A stretch of DNA of 64,000 nt. It comes from Marispirochaeta sp964554875. Its GTDB lineage: Bacteria; Spirochaetota; Spirochaetia; JC444; Marispirochaetaceae. Both the position numbers and the translations under genes were made by a program. The DNA lies in contig CAZKQJ010000003.1 of the NCBI GenBank assembly GCA_964554875.1, forward strand, positions 1 through 64,000, in the 5' to 3' direction. How positions within the stretch are numbered: position 1 is the stretch's first letter; every line of letters begins with the position of its first letter. Positions 61,771 through 64,000 of this stretch are shown here, piece by piece. The notes beneath the pieces are model-generated. The model searched no databases. It was not told where the DNA came from and saw nothing but the letters and a program-made list of their open reading frames with translations.

Positions 61771-62313
61771 TCAGCGCTCCAGAACCTCCGGGGGCTCTCC
61801 TCCCTCAGGAACAAAGATCAGAGCATCGGAGTTGAGGCAAAAGCGTAGCCCCGTCGGATTGGGACCATCGGTAAAGACGTGTCCCAGATGCGACCCGCTC
61901 AAAGAATCGACGACCTCGATACGCCGCATAAAAAGTGAATTGTCCTCGATCAGGACGACCGCGTCGGAGTCGATGGGGGCGTAAAAACTGGGCCAGCCGG
62001 TCCTGGAATCGTATTTTGTCTCGGAGCTGAAGAGGGGCTGACCGGTAGCTGCGGAATAGTAGGTACCCTTCTCGTAGAACTTGTCGTATTTGCCGCTGAA
62101 GGCATATTCCGTTCCCTCTTCACGGAGGATATAGTACTGATCATCCGTCAGACGCTGCCGCCACTCATCCTCCGACAGCTGTACCGGAAAATCGATCTCC
62201 CCCTTGTCGGTATAAACCGGATAACCCCGCAGCCGCCGGGTTTGCGATTCGGCGAGGATAACAAGCCCGGGCAGCAGCACAAGCAGAGCCAGGGCGATAC
62301 TGAAACGTCTCAT
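61771..62313 (-). CDS. msrB: Exported peptide-methionine (R)-S-oxide reductase MsrB
   Basis: A 180-residue protein with signal peptide (MRRFSIALALLVLLPGLVIL) and AAGGAGG before the ATG. The MsrB domain has GWPSFYAP, HLGHVFTDGP and the catalytic cysteine in LRFCLNSDAL. The zinc-binding CxxC pairs of most MsrBs are absent (YSAATGQPLF instead of CxxC). It repairs oxidised methionine outside the cytoplasm. It diverges from the parvulin gene at 62480. Confidence 0.93.
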   Translation of the reverse strand: MRRFSIALALLVLLPGLVILAESQTRRLRGYPVYTDKGEIDFPVQLSEDEWRQRLTDDQYYILREEGTEYAFSGKYDKFYEKGTYYSAATGQPLFSSETKYDSRTGWPSFYAPIDSDAVVLIEDNSLFMRRIEVVDSLSGSHLGHVFTDGPNPTGLRFCLNSDALIFVPEGGEPPEVLER

Positions 62314-62479
62314 AGAATCCTCCTTGGGATCTTCCCGTGCTTAAATTTCCATATTCTTGACCATTAAAGTCAAATAAATTCCGGAATTGTTCCTGTATAC
62401 TCCCCCCTGACAAAACCCTCGTGATGGTCTATAGTAGGTCCTTGGGAACATTTCAAACACATTTCCAGGGAGCTTGATA

Positions 62480-63625
62480 ATGCAGATTGTACACATGAAT
62501 TCCACACCGGCCACCAGATCACTATTGGTGGTACTGGTATCTATTTTAGCCCTGACGACTCCTGTCTTTGCCGGCGGCAGCAAGGAGAAGACAGCGGAAA
62601 ACCAGCAGAAAGCCAAACCGGCCGCAGAGGCGGCACAACCTGATTCACAGAACGGTGACCAGCCCCGGACCGCGGAAAATCAAAACAAAAAGCGCAGTTC
62701 ACTTGCGGTTGCTTCCGGCGGACCTGTCGCCTCGGTAAACGGGGAAATCATTACCGAAGAGGCCTTTAACGCCCAGATAGAGAATCTGCGCAAGAGCTAC
62801 CGCGCCCAGCGGGGGAGCGATATACCCGCCCAGGAGCTTGATAAACTCAAAAAGCAGGTAGCCCAGGCCATGATCACCAAGAACGTTCTGCTGCAGAATT
62901 TCCGGGAACTCGGCTTCTCCGTCGATCCAGACAGGGTGGACCGGGAAATTCAGAACGTCAAAAACAATTACGGCTCCGAGGCGGAGTTCAAGAAGTCCAT
63001 GGCCGACCAGGGCTACGACATGGAACGGCTCAGGAAAGAGATTACCCAGAGCCTGCAGGTCTTCATGGTTCAGCAGCACGTGGTGCAGGACGTGGTAGTT
63101 ACGGAGGATGAGATGCGCCGGGCCTACAACGCGAACGTTGACCAGATAACCCAGCCGGAAACCGTACGGGCCCGCCACATCCTGATAAGCCTTGAAGAGG
63201 GTGCGACGGAAGAGGACAGGGCCGAAGCCCGGAAAAAGATCGAGGCTATCCAGGACGAGCTCGAGAATGGAGCGGATTTTGCCGAGCTGGCAAAAGAGAA
63301 GTCCGAAGGCCCCAGCAGCGAGAACGGCGGCGACCTGGGTTACTTTTCCGCCGATAAAATGGTCCCCAGCTTCTCCAATGCCGCCTTTGCGCTGCAGCCC
63401 GGAGAGGTCAGCGACATCGTTGAGACCCGCTTCGGCTACCATATAATAAAGCTGGAGGACCGCAAGGATGCCTGGCTGCCCGGGTTTGACGAGGTAAAGG
63501 AACACCTCAGGCCCCAGCTGGAGCAGCAGAAGGCCCAGATGGTTTTCCAGGAATACGTTCAGCAGCTTCAGGGGAAGGCGGAAATCGAGATTCTGCGCCC
63601 CGACCTGAAGCCGGAACAGCAATAA
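62480..63625 (+). CDS. Exported parvulin-type peptidyl-prolyl isomerase (SurA/PrsA-like)
   Basis: About 381 residues from ATG 62480, with GGGAG 7 bp upstream. The signal peptide ends near TPVFAGGSKEK, followed by a charged low-complexity linker. A SurA-N-like chaperone region (VNGEIITEEAFNAQIENLRK) precedes the parvulin domain: RARHILISLEE, GADFAELAKEKSEGPSSENG, GDLGYFSADKMVPSF and TRFGYHIIKLEDRK. It folds proteins in the periplasm or outer membrane. A terminator follows. Confidence 0.93.
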   Translation: MQIVHMNSTPATRSLLVVLVSILALTTPVFAGGSKEKTAENQQKAKPAAEAAQPDSQNGDQPRTAENQNKKRSSLAVASGGPVASVNGEIITEEAFNAQIENLRKSYRAQRGSDIPAQELDKLKKQVAQAMITKNVLLQNFRELGFSVDPDRVDREIQNVKNNYGSEAEFKKSMADQGYDMERLRKEITQSLQVFMVQQHVVQDVVVTEDEMRRAYNANVDQITQPETVRARHILISLEEGATEEDRAEARKKIEAIQDELENGADFAELAKEKSEGPSSENGGDLGYFSADKMVPSFSNAAFALQPGEVSDIVETRFGYHIIKLEDRKDAWLPGFDEVKEHLRPQLEQQKAQMVFQEYVQQLQGKAEIEILRPDLKPEQQ

Positions 63626-63652
63626 TACTCCAGAGCTCCGGATTTATTTGCA

Positions 63653-63679
63653 CCGCTCCCCTTTCGGGAGCGGTTTTTT
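63653..63679 (+). terminator. Rho-independent terminator after the parvulin gene
   Basis: Perfect 8-bp stem CCGCTCCC/GGGAGCGG around loop CTTTC, followed by six Ts (63674-63679). Confidence 0.92.
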
Positions 63680-63680
63680 A

Positions 63681-63710
63681 TTGACTTACAAAAGCCATAT
63701 GCTCTATCTT
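63681..63710 (+). promoter_or_regulatory. Promoter of the binding protein gene
   Basis: TTGACT at 63681-63686, 18-bp spacer, TATCTT at 63705-63710, right after the terminator. Confidence 0.65.
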
Positions 63711-63745
63711 GATAGAAATTAACCAATTCCTGAGGAGAATAGAGA

Positions 63746-64000
63746 ATGTTTAAAAGAATTGCACTTGTTTTTATGATTTCTTTAATTGGTTTTGTCCTTT
63801 TTGCGGGCGGGCAGAAGGACGACAACATGTATGTCTTCGCCTCCGACGTGGCCTGGGCCCCCATGGAGTTTGTGGATGAGAACGGCGACATGGTAGGATT
63901 CGACATCGACCTGATGGCGGCCATTGCCGAAGAAGCCGGTTTTAAATACGAAATCCGCAATACCGCCTGGGACGGAATCTTCGCGGGACTTGCCAACGGA
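63746..64000 (+). CDS. Amino-acid-type ABC transporter substrate-binding protein (partial)
   Basis: The first 85 codons are present; the gene runs off the window. ATG 63746 follows GAGGAG. A signal peptide ends VLFAGGQKDD, a common spirochaetal form, and the mature part begins YVFASDVAWAPMEFVDENGD then MVGFDIDLMAAIAEEAGF, the solute-binding family 3 pattern for polar amino acids. The ligand cannot be told from this part. Confidence 0.9.
   Translation, partial: MFKRIALVFMISLIGFVLFAGGQKDDNMYVFASDVAWAPMEFVDENGDMVGFDIDLMAAIAEEAGFKYEIRNTAWDGIFAGLANG

Noticed and set aside
62357..62373. Operator TTGAC-N7-GTCAA between msrB and the parvulin gene
   Set aside because: The palindrome is short and not placed on a promoter that I can recognise; it may be chance.

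Overview
The window looks like chromosomal DNA of a spirochaete (Spirochaetaceae). Most genes are GC-rich. Exported proteins carry signal peptides ending in GGSKEK, EGSKE or GGQKD, a common form in that family. CheW, a GGDEF-EAL protein, a class III cyclase and many TRAP/ABC uptake genes suit a free-living motile heterotroph. The assignment is inference from gene content only. Two runs of 100 N (2891-2990, 25096-25195) are each flanked by the same 55 bases on both sides. Collapsing the duplicates restores a 613-codon frame in the first case and a normal gene junction in the second, so both are scaffolding artefacts rather than missing DNA.

Region 1-5240 is accessory: a tandem 169-bp repeat with a covarying hairpin, a hipBA kinase module under three evenly spaced palindromic operators, a GHKL ATPase with a MNT-type nucleotidyltransferase, and a second hipBA pair whose hipA has lost its middle. 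Region 5241-15880 is an AT-rich island. It carries a complete SspABCD-SspE phosphorothioation defence operon on the minus strand (sspA, sspB/DUF4007, sspC ATPase, sspD, sspE DUF262/DUF1524) and, converging on it, the poorly understood phosphorothioation-associated putative methyltransferase. The set matches the published Ssp system in composition; the methyltransferase is the least explained part.

From 15880 to 22200 runs a catabolic operon read on the minus strand: TRAP transporter, Ldh-type dehydrogenase, GntR/FCD regulator and two VOC-fold proteins, behind a promoter covered by a perfect 24-bp palindrome. Then come a NosR/NapH-like iron-sulfur membrane protein fused to an NAD(P) reductase (22366-23892), two lipoproteins, an AraC regulator, a small Gfo/Idh remnant and several exported proteins. 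A plus-strand cluster follows (flavodoxin, exported PIMT, membrane spermidine-synthase-like protein), then RtcB, a lone DMSO-reductase-type molybdoenzyme next to mobA, and uxuA with its GntR regulator.

From 39300 to 48500 lie a membrane cyclase and a divergent coiled-coil protein, a DMT transporter and a three-gene iron-type ABC importer. Two similar inverted-repeat elements of about 146 bp lie within this stretch. The last part holds an IMPase, a GGDEF-EAL protein, tRNA-Asp, an RluA-type synthase, a histidine kinase, a translationally coupled ECF transporter with type III pantothenate kinase (a vitamin B5 uptake and CoA module), cheW, glnS, UspA, an exported MsrB, an exported parvulin, and the start of an amino-acid-type binding protein cut by the window end.
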